Source: Ophiothrix spiculata
Lineage: Eukaryota > Echinodermata > Ophiuroidea > Amphilepidida > Ophiotrichidae
Reading direction: 5' to 3' (one strand)
DNA: 27,869 nucleotides
Assembly: GCA_000969725.1 (NCBI GenBank)
Contig: JXSR01S015524.1
Shown here: one piece after another, positions 10,708-22,335 of the stretch
How positions within the stretch are numbered: position 1 is the stretch's first letter
Layout: each line of letters starts with the position of its first letter
Made by a program: the position numbers and the translations under genes
Notes under the pieces: generated by a model
What the model was told of the DNA's origin: nothing
What the model saw: the letters and a program-made list of their open reading frames with translations, nothing else
The model's database searches: none

Positions 10708-11550
10708 GATGGGCTATTATTGTATAGTTTGAGCAGTGTCAAATTCTAACCTACCTGAGTTTGATTTGTTTAGACTTGTTGAGAGACAAAAAAAGGAAAT
10801 TTCAGTACTTTGGTAACCAATTTCATTGCAATCTATTTGAACTTTTACAATATATTTAGTTCCCATGTTAATCAGAGTTGATAAACAAATAACCATGGGC
10901 ATATTATGAAGAGCCAACAGAATCTCGACGTAGTCATGAGAGACGTGTAAACTAGTAGGAAACGTGGTTCAGATATCTGCAATAGTCGGCGCAATCTACC
11001 TCTTCATTTATCTTAAATATGTCGATACTTTTTATCTAAGCTTTTTGTTGTACTATATCTATGATTTAAAGCATCAAATCGAATATGTTTAAGTCAGATA
11101 CCTTAAATTTGATCTTGTTGATTAGTTCAGATAACGGCAAACTGCTGCAGATTAGTTGTTTGTGCGTCTTAATTAGGACTATGATCACATATTTTTCATC
11201 AAAACCTGTCATATAAACATTCGCGACTGACTGCAAGGAATGCTACTAAAATTTAAACAATCACTTGGACCATATTCAAAGTAATCTCTCAAGCTCTTTG
11301 TCCATTCCCAATTTGACAAGTTGTCAAAAAATAAACATTCGGGAACGTTTGTATCCCCACGGTATCCGAAATATTATTTCACAATTAAATCATTTGTAGT
11401 TGCCACATAATCATAAATATTATTTGTAATTGCCTGCAATGATGAATATCCTAGTTGGTGAGACAACGTTTCAGCTAAACGGCATAGTCAGCACGCAAGT
11501 CCAAATACGCCATAGACCGGAGTTAGCAATGGCCACGAAATCGCTGCAAT

Positions 11551-11637
11551 GGCAGCGCGTGCTCAGTGGCTTGACATGTTGATAGTCGGGTTGGGATGCG
11601 AGAGGTCCCGGGTTCGAGCCCACGTGGAAACCCGCCT
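11551..11637 (+). ncRNA. tRNA-related SINE-like sequence, copy 1
   Basis: An A-box-like GTGCTCAGTGGC (11559-11570) is followed at tRNA-like spacing by a near-perfect B box, GGTTCGAGCCC (11611-11621), the arrangement of an internal pol III promoter. The acceptor stem is absent and the T-arm pairs poorly, so it is not a working tRNA. A tRNA-derived SINE head or decayed tRNA is likelier. It lies in the duplicated block and also occurs in copy 2. Confidence 0.5.
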
Positions 11638-12134
11638 TTTTTATCATGATGATTTCTGAGGAGATCGTTTTTAAACGGAGAAGTGCTCAGCATATCTTTT
11701 CTTGCATCATCGCATGTCTTGTAATGGATCAAATTCAACATGTTTTATTCATCCGCAATGACCACTTTGGCTTCGTATACTCGCAATGCTCATAATAACC
11801 AGGTGCAGTGGATCAGCAACTAAATCTACCAATTAGAAATTAAAGACAAGAAATTAGAATGAGTGAATGACTGAGTGCCGATGTGAATAGTAATCCACAG
11901 ATTTGTCTTCTAAGATTTAAACATTGTGGCCTGAAAGGACAAGATTTCACTTAGAATAAAGAGCTTAAGGGAACTTTATTTTAAGCTTTGAAAATGTTAT
12001 TGAAATCAAAGGAACTATAATGATACAAATATGGCATAATTAATATAACGTTTCATTCAGTGTTTCAAATTCCAAGATGTTTACTTCCCAAATGGATTTG
12101 TCGGTTAAGATATAGATCTAAGCCACTGAAGACA

Positions 12135-12741
12135 ATTAGATACCGGTGTAGTAGGAATATTAGTCCCCTATTCTTATTGTCTGGGTTATACAGTAAAGTA
12201 TAGGCTAACAACTCTCACCCAACATTAATTTTACGTTTTGTTTCGTTATCGTTACACCGGTATACGGTATCGCATAAGACGAATAATTCAGCTAAAAATA
12301 AGTTGTTTGACCATCACACAAACGAGATATTTATAAGACTTGAAATGAGAACTTAACTAATAATTTTTATGGTCGGGCACAAAAGCTACATCTCCATATA
12401 AAAGGGATCAAAAACTACAACTTCATAAAAAGGCGTCTTTTACAATAATTTTTGAACTGTATATATAATGTGATCAAGTGGAATAAGTGTTTCCAACCAA
12501 ATTGGAAACAACAACATATTACTATCATGATTTGAGGTGTCCTATCCTATTGTACGCATGATAATTATAAAATTGGATGATTTACGCCAATATTTATTGG
12601 TCTCGATATTAGGCTCGACTGCGTCTCGCCCTATAATTGTTCAACTCATAACTCGATTGTAAACTTGGGCTGAATCTATCCAATTTTATGACGGTTTTGT
12701 TTGTTTGTATTGAGCATAGACCAACTGAAGTCGTAATTATT
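12135..12741. other. Non-coding spacer
   Basis: No gene is recognised. A small inverted repeat, ATAAAATTGGAT near 12567 and ATCCAATTTTAT near 12679, spans about 120 bases and could be a decayed foldback. Confidence 0.4.
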
Positions 12742-13410
12742 TGTGACGCGTTACATCAAAAGGTACAAGTTGTCGGCAAGGCCGATTTTGAGCTACGGCC
12801 GTCTGAAGTTTAAAATGAGTGAAAAATGGTCGGGAGGTCGATCTTTAGATATCGTAAAAAATGAGGTCCTTGAAGTATATATTTTCAATGAATGAACTTT
12901 GTTTTTGAAAAAATACATTCTAAATGTGAAAAAATGCGTTGTTTGTGACCAAGTCAGATCCAGTTTTCGCTGAAAATGTCCATGGGACCGTCACTTGAGT
13001 ACCAAATATGACCAATTTGCACGGCAAATATCAGCGCATTCCGATTAATCTTCCTGGCAAATTTGGTATCACCGTCTTTGGTGCAGTCTATATAGTATAT
13101 GTGCCAAATTTGGTGTCAATCGGGCAAGTAAAAGTGCTGGTTACTATGGAGTTTTGAATGGTTCCTTTGAAAACCAGCAATATCTTGAGTTTAAAATGTT
13201 CATGATTTTCAAACGCGTTTTTCTCAGAAGTGTGCTTTTTGCTTCCGTCAATATTGTCATTCTTTAATTTGTCATAGCTCGGTCACCGAATGGCCGATGC
13301 CTTTAATTTTGGTATCATTTTAAAGCTGATTAAACAGGCTTCTCAGTGATACCAAAAACTCAATTTTGATTTTTGGACCCAACATGTACCTTTTGATGTA
13401 ACGCGTCACA
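12742..13410. mobile_element. 669 bp non-autonomous element, TGTGACGCG ends
   Basis: 25 bases at 12742-12766, beginning TGTGACGCGTTACATCAAAA, are the exact reverse complement of 13386-13410, and similarity continues about six bases inward. Inside, the phrase CAAATTTGGT occurs twice (near 13058 and 13106). There is no transposase frame. A diverged relative lies at 26470-27635. I see no clear target duplication, so the superfamily is left open. Confidence 0.8.
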
Positions 13411-13477
13411 TTTAATATCGTTCGTTTGTTTAATCTTTTCATCTTTACCGAAATTTAAAGTCAAAATAATCATAATA

Positions 13478-13844
13478 TTAAAGGTGCAATTCATGATTTT
13501 GATGTGACAAAAACATTGCCTCTTTTTTAGCTAAATAAAAAGAACAGTACAACATAAATATATTCTGAAAATTTCACTTGATTCCGACTGTTCGTTTCCA
13601 AATTACAAGCTTTTCAGCATTTTGAAAATCTCCATAGGCTACTGTGTTGTAATTACTGTCGGGGCCCCGACAATAATTAGAAAATGACACATTTTCTCAC
13701 TTTTCTCAAAAATGCAAGCACATAATGAAAGAATGGTTTTGGGAATGTATCATATACCAGTTGAGGATTCTTATAAGCTACAAAATTCAAAATTCATAGA
13801 GGTGACCTTAAAGGTGAAAAGTGGATCATGAATTGCCCCTTTAA
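13478..13844. mobile_element. 359 bp MITE flanked by TTAA
   Basis: The element 13482-13840 has ends AGGTGCAATTCATGAT and, inverted, AGGGGCAATTCATGAT (15 of 16). TTAA sits directly on each side (13478-13481 and 13841-13844). TTAA target sites are used by piggyBac and Kolobok transposons; the ends alone do not choose between them. A 16-base palindrome, TGTCGGGGCCCCGACA (about 13657-13672), lies in the middle. No coding frame. Confidence 0.8.
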
Positions 13845-14024
13845 CGTTGTAAACGTTTTTAATGGAAAGATATTCATCAGGAAAAATTGCCTCACAAACA
13901 ACAGAAAAACAACGTAACATATTCATGACCGATCAATTCTGCCCCACAAAGTAAAAACGCAGTATGTGCATTGCAGATACATTGCAAGTTACTTCCTTTA
14001 CCCTTGTAAAGTCCGACTGCCTAA
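13845..14024. other. Spacer with a lone TIR-like end
   Basis: CAATTCTGCCCCACAAAG at about 13934 resembles the terminus of the 853 bp element at 8533 (CAATTCTGCCCCTCCAAGG). I find no partner end nearby, so it may be a solo remnant. Confidence 0.4.
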
Positions 14025-14550
14025 GAACTCTTCATCCAATTAAGAGATTTGATTGAAGACAAATGAAGGTCATGTCAGCTTTCATTTCAAATCAGTTTAC
14101 GTAAATCGATCTCTGATGGAAAATCTGTATACATTCCATTCATCATAAATCAAACAAAACTAGTCATTTGCATCAAAGTACAGTTCGAAGGTATAATGCA
14201 ATTTCAAGGCAACAAATTATAAAAGCATCAGAAAAAAAGAAAGAAATAATGATGATATTTAAACAATGAAACTATTAACTAGAGTAAACATATCATAAAG
14301 GTAATTGTCATTCTTCCCGTTATTTAACGAAAACTTCTTTCTCGTCGGTCAATTGCATTACAATTTATTCGAACTTTTCAACGCTCAATCTACATAATTC
14401 TTATCCTTCTTGATGCACAAGTAGCCGGCAGAAAATACAACGCAACTAAGAATGCATCTAAGAATACATCTTATAGAGGATCAACAAGTAAAGCTGGCGA
14501 TTTGAAATTAATAAAAAGAAATAAGTACCTGTACTATCCCAAGAGAATTG
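14025..14550 (+). repeat. 1.45 kb repeat family, copy A (head only)
   Basis: Begins GAACTCTTCATCCAATTAAG, as do copies D (20878) and E (22336), and keeps the family order: AATGATGATAT, GAACTTTTCAACGCTCAATCT, TTGATGCACAA, AGTAAAGCTGGCGATTTG, AATAAGTACCTGTACTATCC. It stops at CCCAAGAGAATTG, where a different sequence (TGGCGGCCATCTTGGATTTT) begins. Confidence 0.85.
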
Positions 14551-16353
14551 TGGCGGCCATCTTGGATTTTGAAAATGCCAACAAGCAAAATTTTACACAC
14601 CCTCCAGAATATATTACTTTAGGTAGACACTTCAGGTGATTTTTTAAATTTTATATTAATTTCTTTCAAATGAATTTTAAATGAAAATAGGTGATATAAG
14701 AAATCCAAAACCGTTTGAATTTTTCAAATCCGACCTTCCGTTGCAAAGTTATGAAGGTTTTTGTATCGCTATTTTAACTAATTTTGGAGAACGCAGGTCA
14801 GGGGATAAATCTTTTACTTTCTTTATTTTCGGCTAACAAGGTCACGGCACCAATCACCACTACAGAGTAATTTGGTCAATATTTGTCTGAATGGATATTA
14901 CACACACACCAGGAGTTATTTTGCAGCCTTTTGCGCCCACACATGCGCGGGGTATTTAAAGATAATTAGTTCCGCATGGTGAAGGGCTGATCAACAATTA
15001 ATTTAGGCGGAAAAACAGGCGCAGAAATTTCACCCAAATAATCATTATTTTTGCCGCTTGATGTTTAATTACATTTGATTAAGCAGATATATTTAAAAAA
15101 TTCTTGAGTATGCATGAATGTCCACATAACTTGTAGACAACTGATTTTTTATATTCTTCACTTCCAAAAAAATTCGGCAATGTTTTAAAATTCAATAACT
15201 CTGCAACGACATATCAGAATTCATGTCTACTTAGAGGTTGGTGTGCATGGACAAAATCATCTTCCTGACAACATATTCTTAAATAAAAAAAAATGTCTAT
15301 CACATCGCGAGGAATCCAGAAAAACATATGAAAAAGTGTCTAGAAACACCTGATTTAGGAATCAAAACAAAACTATCAGGCCTAGTTAAAGTCATGCCTG
15401 CTTGAATATGAGCTATGTGTCAATGTGTGTGTATGTCAGCGGTGTGAAATATCAACGTTCACCTACCATGCAATGGGTAAATGAAGTATCTACTTTAGGC
15501 ATATATCATCTCAAATCAATCAACAAAAAAAAGTATGTACTGACTTTCCATCCTGTGGTGATGATTCCTCCTGACTACTACATGTATCTGCTGTGATAAC
15601 TGTTAATCGATATTAAGAGCTGTTACCAAAATGGTTACCTGGTAATTTTTCTACGTTTCCTTTAAGTGAATGAACACAAAATCGGTGTTTTGTTTCAATT
15701 GACATTTGGAAATATAAATTCAATCAAGTCCAAGGAAAATGATTACCAGGAATTAGTCTTACCTAATTTTGCAATGGGCTCAGATTTGGCTGTAGAGGGA
15801 CTTTCTCCATTTTTCAATTTCGTCTCCGATTGGGAACGAGAGACTATAAAGACTGTTTTTCCTCCACAATAAAAAAAAAATATAGGGAAACCCTGCTTAT
15901 TACGATACAAAAACAAACTCTAGTATTTTGTTGCTAACATAACTGTTCAAATTATTGTAAAAGATATATAATATTCGTAGAAAGCCAAACAGATAATGAC
16001 TTTGTTTCGTTGATTTTTAGAAAAGCCAAAAGCATATACCCCTGGCAAAATAGATTTTTCCAATCAGTGTTAGTAGTGTCGGATGGAGGAGTTTTATTAA
16101 ACTTTGTAAATTTAAAAAAGTTCAAAATTTCATGAATGCAAATTTTAGTTAGGCTTTCCAGAAATTTTGGGGCAAAAAATACAGTTTTTGGCATTTTTTC
16201 CAAAATTGACATTTTTGGTCAAAAACTGATATCATCATCATGTTCAGGGTAAAAATCCGCTTCTAAAAATGTATACTTTTATATAGTTTATGCAATTAGT
16301 TTGAAAGTTAGAACACAAAAACCATTTATGCAATTTGAAGGTCTACACCAGCC
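14551..16353. other. Unassigned region, possible element left end
   Basis: It starts exactly where repeat copy A is broken, with TGGCGGCCATCTTGGATTTT, a motif I have seen as an end of short transposons. No matching inverted end is found, so the element is not delimited. Two plus frames (15402-15596, 64 codons; 15666-15872, 68 codons) lie close together, and the second ends just before an A-run (CAATAAAAAAAAAA at 15868). I recognise neither. A retroposed fragment is possible but not supported by any domain. Confidence 0.4.
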
Positions 16354-16853
16354 TTAATAGATACTGGAAGAGAGTTCAATTATTATTCATTGAAACAAAA
16401 CATGGAAGCACCAGAAACCAAAGAAATAATGATGATATTTAAACAAGGAAAATATTAATTGGGAGTAAAAATATCATTAAATTGCATTACAATTTATTCA
16501 AACTTTTCAACGCTTAATCTACTTAATTCCAATTCTTGTTGATGCACAAAAAGCCCGCGGAAAATACAACGCAACTAAGAATACATCTATAGAGGATCAA
16601 TAAGTAAAGCTGGCGATTTGAAATTAATGAACAGAAATAAGTACCTGTATTATCCCAAGAGAATTGTGAGCACGTTGCGTGATGAGATCTCAATTGTATT
16701 TATATGGATGTTGACAAGAAGACTATGATAAGAAAGCCCCAAAATGAAGAACTACAAGTAACAACAAAACAGCAAAACCATGCAAGTGCAGTGATGCCAT
16801 CAATACGTTTTAATTTAGTATTTACATTTCATGTAGGAGGTAAAAAGAGAAAA
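16354..16853 (+). repeat. 1.45 kb repeat family, copy B (truncated both ends)
   Basis: Nearly the same as copy C from its first base: both start TTAATAGATACTGGAAGAG although their upstream flanks differ. It contains the recurrent frame MNRNKYLYYPKRIVSTLRDE and stops at GGTAAAAAGAGAAAA, shortly before duplicated block copy 2. Confidence 0.9.
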
Positions 16854-17301
16854 GTTTTTTCAGTCTATTTTCAGCGCTGAACCAGAGCTATCCTATTGTG
16901 TGCGTGTATTGATTTTGGTCATATCAAAGATTTTCGTCATATCCATTGTTAATCACTGAGTGTTTCCAAAATCGTCTTGTGTATGTGCATTTAAAGTGCT
17001 TTCATAAAATATTGTTCAGTATGATGTTAATTTTGGTTATATTCTCTGAGATTTGACAACCGATTCTATACAAAACCAATAATTCAAGAAATAATAACCT
17101 ATTCAAATATAACATGTGGCACGGCAGATATCGGACTTAGTGAGTTTTGGAAAAACACTCTTCAATACGTCTTGAAACAACCAAAACAAACAAGAATGTA
17201 TGTTGTTGTCTCCAATATTGTTGGAACTGCATTAAAAGCAAAACAACAGCAAAGCAAAACAAAAAAGACAAAGACAAAAAAAAAAAAAAAAAAAAAAAAA
17301 A

Positions 17302-17351
17302 NNNNNNNNNNNNNNNNNNNNNNNNNNNNNNNNNNNNNNNNNNNNNNNNNN
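17302..17351. other. Assembly gap (50 N) inside poly-A tract
   Basis: Fifty unknown bases lie between about 24 A on the left and about 20 A on the right. The matching place in copy 1 is a run of about 16 A. The gap most likely marks an unresolved homopolymer rather than missing unique sequence. Confidence 0.9.
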
Positions 17352-18237
17352 AAAAAAAAAAAAAAAAAAAAGAAGACCGTCCCGCTCCCCAGAATCCCCT
17401 GACCGCTGTTGCCTCGTCTGAAAGAAAATAAGATGGGCTATTATTGTATAGTTTGAGCTACCTGAGCTTGATTTGTTTACACTTGTTGAGAGACAAAAAG
17501 AGGAAATTTCAGTACTTTGGTAGCTAATTTCATTGCAATCTATTTGAACTTTTACAATATATTTAGTTCCCATGTTGATCAGAGTTGATAAACTAATAAC
17601 CATGGGCATATTATGAAGAGCCAACAGAATCTCGACGTAGTTATGAGAGACGCTTAAACTATTCAGATATCTGCACTAGTCGGCACAGTCTACCTCTTCA
17701 TTTATCTTAAATATGTCGATACTTTTTATCTGAACTTTTGGTTGTACTATATGTATGATTATAAAGCATCACATCGAATATGTTTAAGTCAGATACCTCA
17801 AATTTGATCTTTTCGATAAATTCAGATAACGGCAAACTGCAGCCGATTAGTTGTTTGTGCGTCTTAATTAGGACTATGATCACATATTGTACATCAAAAC
17901 CTGTCATATAAACATTCGCGACTGACTGCAAGGAATGCTAAACAATCACTTGGACCATATTCAAAGTAATCTCTCAAGCTCTTTGTCCATTCTCAATTTG
18001 ACAAGTTGACAAAAAATAAATATTCGGGAACGTCCTTATCCCCATAGTATCCGAAATATTATTTCGAAAATTAAATAATTTGTAGTTGCCCCATAATCAT
18101 AAATATTATTTGTAATTGCCTGCAATGATGAATATCCTAGTTGGTGAGACAACGTTTCAGCTGAACGGCAGAGTCAGCACGCAAGTCCAAATACGTCATA
18201 GACCGGAGTTAGCAATGGTCACGAAATCGCTGCCATG

Positions 18238-18322
18238 GCAGCGCGTGCCCAGTGGCTTGACATGGTGATAGTCGGGTTGGGATGCGAGGGGTCCTGGGTT
18301 CGAGCCCATGTGGAAACCCGCC
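18238..18322 (+). ncRNA. tRNA-related SINE-like sequence, copy 2
   Basis: Counterpart of 11551-11637. The B box GGTTCGAGCCC is intact at 18298-18308; the A-box region reads GTGCCCAGTGGC, one change from copy 1. Shared flanks show that it was copied with the block rather than inserted separately. Confidence 0.5.
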
Positions 18323-18838
18323 TTTTGTTAACTTGATGATTTCCGAGGAGATCGTTTTTAAACGGAGAATTGCTCAGTACGTTTAGGGTTAATCAGCATT
18401 TCTTATGTTGCATCATCGCATGTCTTGTAATGGATCAAAATCAACATGTTTTATTCATCCGCAATGACCACTTTGGCTTCGTATACTCGCAATGCTCATA
18501 ACAACCAGGTGCAGTGGATCAGCAACTAAATCTTCCAATTGGAAATTAATGACAAGAAATTAGAATGAGTGAATGACTGAGTGCTGATGTGAGCAATAAT
18601 CCACAGATTGGTCTTCTGAGATTGAAATATTGTGGCCTGAAAGGACAAGATTTCACTTAGAATAAAGAGCTTAAGGAAACTTTATTTAAAGGTTTGAAAA
18701 CTTATCAAAATCAAAGGAACTAAACAGATACAAATATCTCCGTTTTTTATGACATTACATTTAGTGTTTCTAATTCAAAGATATTTATTTCCCAAATAGG
18801 TTTATCGGTTAAGATGTAGATCAGAGTCAATGAAGACA

Positions 18839-19550
18839 CAAACTGACAATAAAATTACTGCCTTGGCAAATACCAAAAAATGGTTACATGTAGGAAAAGT
18901 ATTAAATTTGGAGAGTTTAAACTTTGCATAACATTTAATTCATACCTCTACTAGGTGTTTACAAAATTTTAATATTAACGCTTTATTTTTTTAATCTTCA
19001 ACAAATCATCAAACCTATGTCAGAAACGTATGTTTTTCAAAATTCAATAAAATCGCAAGCATGTTCGTTTCATGTGATTTGAACCCTCTTTCAACCCCAT
19101 GTTAACCTAACATTAACAGGCCTAAAATTAGATTGCTTTATAGGATAGGGTCTCTTCTTTCAATTGATACCAACATAATGAAAAAAATTGAGCTATTGCG
19201 TAATTATTACTTCAAAAATTACTTCAGGTCTGAAATTTATATCGAAATTTGCATTTGGTCAAAAATGGCCACCGATACAAAATTTTGCTATTTCTAAATG
19301 TCAGATTTTTATTGGACTTTTACTAATAAATAAAGAAAATTATAATTTAAACTTGCCCTGTAAGTTTAAGCGTCAAATCATTTCGTTTCAAAATTTACAC
19401 AAGTTTGCAGTTTAAACAGTTAAAGAATGTATGTGAAAAATTGAATTTGCTTATTGCAGTATCTTTAACTTTCGCGCCACAATTTGATTGACAGGTTCAA
19501 TATTAACATCTCATTTTGGAATGCATGGAATGCAGGTTTCCCTAATTAGT
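18839..19550. other. Non-coding spacer
   Basis: No gene is recognised. The 75-codon frame at 19188-19415 has no identifiable domain. The end of this stretch is the point where repeat copy C begins abruptly. Confidence 0.4.
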
Positions 19551-20877
19551 TTAATAGATACTGGAAGAGAGTTCAATTATTATTCATTGAAACAAAACAT
19601 GGAAGCACCAGAAACCAAAGAAATAATGATGATATTTAAACAAGGAAAATATTAATTGGGAGTAAAAATATCATTAAATTGCATTACAATTTATTCAAAC
19701 TTTTCAACGCTTAATCTGCTTAATTCCAATTCTTGTTGATGCACAAAAAGCCCGCGGAAAATACAACGCAACTAAGAATACATCTATAGAGGATCAATAA
19801 GTAAAGCTGGCGATTTGAAATTAATGAACAGAAATAAGTACCTGTATTATCCCAAGAGAATTGTGAGCACGTTGCGTGATGAGATCTCATGTATTTATAT
19901 GGATGTTGACAAGAAGACTATGATAAGAAAGCCCCAAAATGAAGAGCTACAAGTAACAACAAAACAGCAAAACCATGCAAGTGCAGTGATGCCATCAATA
20001 CGTTTTAATTTTGTATTTACATTTCATGTAGGAGGTAAAAAGAGAAAACAATTGAAGGGAGATAAGTTGAAAGTCTTAAATGCCACAGTGTTTATCGCTG
20101 AAAATCCTTGAAATGTATATCAGTAATATCAAGAGTACATCATCTGTAATGATCAAGGCATTATCCGTCTGTGATCAAATAGATATCTTAGTCAAGTTGA
20201 CATTGACGGATAATGTTTCTCTTCATGTTTCTATTTTAGATATTATCTTGTATCTTGACATATCATATTGTTTTAAAACTGAATAATTTGTGTTCTTGAG
20301 TGTTGCATGAATAAGATGACTTCTTTTCTTTACATGGAACTGTATAAACGGGTTACTAAATCTTGCAACTGCAAATGAAATTAGCTGACTGATTAAAAGT
20401 TTTCTGACCGATTTCCGAGTACAGAACATAACTATTTTCAAGTAAAAAGTAAAATGAACGATGTTTTTTTAAATAATTTGTCTAACAGCTGTTGCAGTTA
20501 CATATAAAAAACATGAAAACGGCTGCTTAAGTGGTGAAAAGCGAGGGAAGAAACGCCGTGCAACCCGTCCCCTGTTTCAGCCTTGAATTTTACGTAAATT
20601 AAAATTATGCGCTATGATAACCTTTTTTTTTAAAAAAACTTTGAATTCAAATAATCAACGTTTTATTGATTCATTCTTGTTTGAATTTGCAACATCTGCG
20701 CAAGGCATTTGTGCTGACAAGAGTGTATCAACCGTTTTTGCATTTTGAATTGGAATTTACTCCTTAAACGACCAAACTGAAATATTGACATTTTTTCCAG
20801 TTTTATGAGTTGATATTTATTGCGAGATCATGACAAAACTACTACCTTGGAAAGTACGATAATGACAACAGAAGCAA
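19551..20877 (+). repeat. 1.45 kb repeat family, copy C
   Basis: Starts at the same base as copy B and continues through the whole downstream part: TTGACATTGACGGATAATG, CTTGTATCTTGACATATCATA, TTAGCTGACTGATTAAAAG, TGCTTAAGTGGTGAAA, CGTGCAACCCGTCCCC, TGACAAGAGTGTATCAACCG. The frame from 19815 here extends to 98 residues because a two-base difference avoids the stop found in copies B and E. Confidence 0.9.
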
Positions 20878-22335
20878 GAACTCTTCATCCAATTAAAACT
20901 ATTTTGATTGAAGCCAAATGAAGGTCATGTCAGCTTTCATTTCAAATCAGTTTACGTAAAAATCGATCTCTGAAGGAAAATCTGTATAAAAGCCATTCAT
21001 CATAAATCAAACAAAACCCGTCATTTATATCTTACAAGTGCAGTTTGAAGATATAATAACATTTCAAGGCAACAAATTATGAAAGCACCAGAAATCAAAC
21101 AAATAATGATGATTTGTAAACAATGAAAATATTAACTAGAGGAAAAAATGTAATTGTCACTTCTGCCCGTTATTTTTCGAAAACCTCTTTCTCATCGGTC
21201 AATTGCATTACAATTTATTCGAACTTTTCAACGCTCATCTGCTTAATTCCAAACCTTCTTGATGCACAAAATCCCACGGAAAACACACGCAACTAAGAAT
21301 ACATCTATAATAGAGGATCAACAAGTAAAGCTGGCGATTTTAATGAACAAATTAATGAACAGAAATAAGTACCCGTACTATCCCAAGGGATATGTGATCA
21401 CGTTGTATGGAGAGATCTCAATTGTATTATATGGAAAATTAAAAAAAAAAATATGAAGAGCTACAAGTAACAACAAAAAAACAAAACCACGCCACTGCAA
21501 TGACGCCATGTAACTGCAATGATCCAAATTTGGACTTTACAGTACATGTAGGAGGTAAAAGAGAAAAAGTTGAAGGGAGATAAGTTGAAAGTCTTTAAAT
21601 GTCACAATGTTTATCGCCGAAGATCCTTGAAATGTATATCAGTACAATCAAAAGAACATCGTCTGTAATGATCACGGTATTATCCTTCTGTGATCAAATA
21701 TATTGCGGAGTCAAGTTGACATTGACGGATAATATTTCTCTTCATGTTTCTAATTTAGATATTATCTTGTATCTTGACATACCATATTGTTTTCAAACTG
21801 AATAATTTGTGTATTTGAATGAAATGAATATATGGGTTACTAAATCTTGCAACTGCAAATGAAATTAGCTGACTGATTAAAAGTTTTCTGACCGATTTCT
21901 GAGTACAGAACATAACTATTTTTCAAGTAAAACGTAAAATAAGCGATGTTTTTTTTAATACATTTTCTAACAGGTGTCGCAGTTACATTTAAAAAACATG
22001 AAAACTGCTGCTTAAGTGGTGAAAGACGAGGGAAGAAACGCTGCGCAACCCGTCCCCAACATGTTTCAGCCTTAAATTTCACGTAAATTAAACTTATGCG
22101 TTATGATAACTTTTTTTTAAATACTTTGATATCAAATAATCAACGTTTTATTGGATTCATTTTTGAGTGATTTTGCAACATCTGTGCACGGCATTTGCGC
22201 TGACAAGAGTGTATCAACCGTTGTTTGCATTTTGAATTGGAATTTACTCCTTTTCCAGTTTTATGAGTTGATATTTATGGCGAGATCATGACAAAACTAC
22301 TACCTTGGAAAGTATGATAATGACAACAGAAGCAA
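20878..22335 (+). repeat. 1.45 kb repeat family, copy D (full unit, 1458 bp)
   Basis: Runs from GAACTCTTCATCCAATTAAA to the next occurrence of the same word, with every family landmark in order. It is the best single reference for the unit. The recurrent frame is MNRNKYPYYPKGYVITLYGE, with an alternative end (YGKLK) shared with copy F. Confidence 0.9.

Larger units (their letters stand above)
9956..12134 (+). repeat. Large duplicated block, copy 1 (~2.2 kb)
   Basis: Collinear with 16893-18838. Shared landmarks include CTATTGTGTGCGTGTATT, the poly-A region followed by CCGTCCCGCTCCCC, GAAGAGCCAACAGAATCTCG, the tRNA-related segment, and CACTTTGGCTTCGTATACTC. Similarity ends around GAAGACA at 12128-12134. 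This copy is longer mainly because of the 305 bp insertion at 10018-10322. Short frames inside are broken between the two copies, so I call no gene. Confidence 0.9.
16893..18838 (+). repeat. Large duplicated block, copy 2 (~1.95 kb)
   Basis: Collinear with 9956-12134. It lacks the 305 bp G/C-ended insertion and shows the empty site TGTTAATC near 16950. Small indels distinguish the copies throughout, such as the loss of AATTCTAACCTAC near 17457. The frame at 17232-17624 exists only because of the A-run and unknown bases and is not a gene. Confidence 0.9.

Noticed and set aside
15402-15872. Two adjacent frames as exons of one gene
   Set aside because: No splice sites or domain could be supported, and the sequence between them is AT-rich with no clear intron structure.
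17232-17624. 130-codon minus-strand frame, the longest in the window
   Set aside because: It reads through the poly-A/T tract and 50 unknown bases; the translated F-runs and X-runs are artefacts.
19815-20111. 98-codon frame as a possible conserved gene
   Set aside because: Only the first ~20 codons recur in the other copies; copies B and E stop early after a two-base difference and D and F diverge. I report it as a repeat-borne frame instead.
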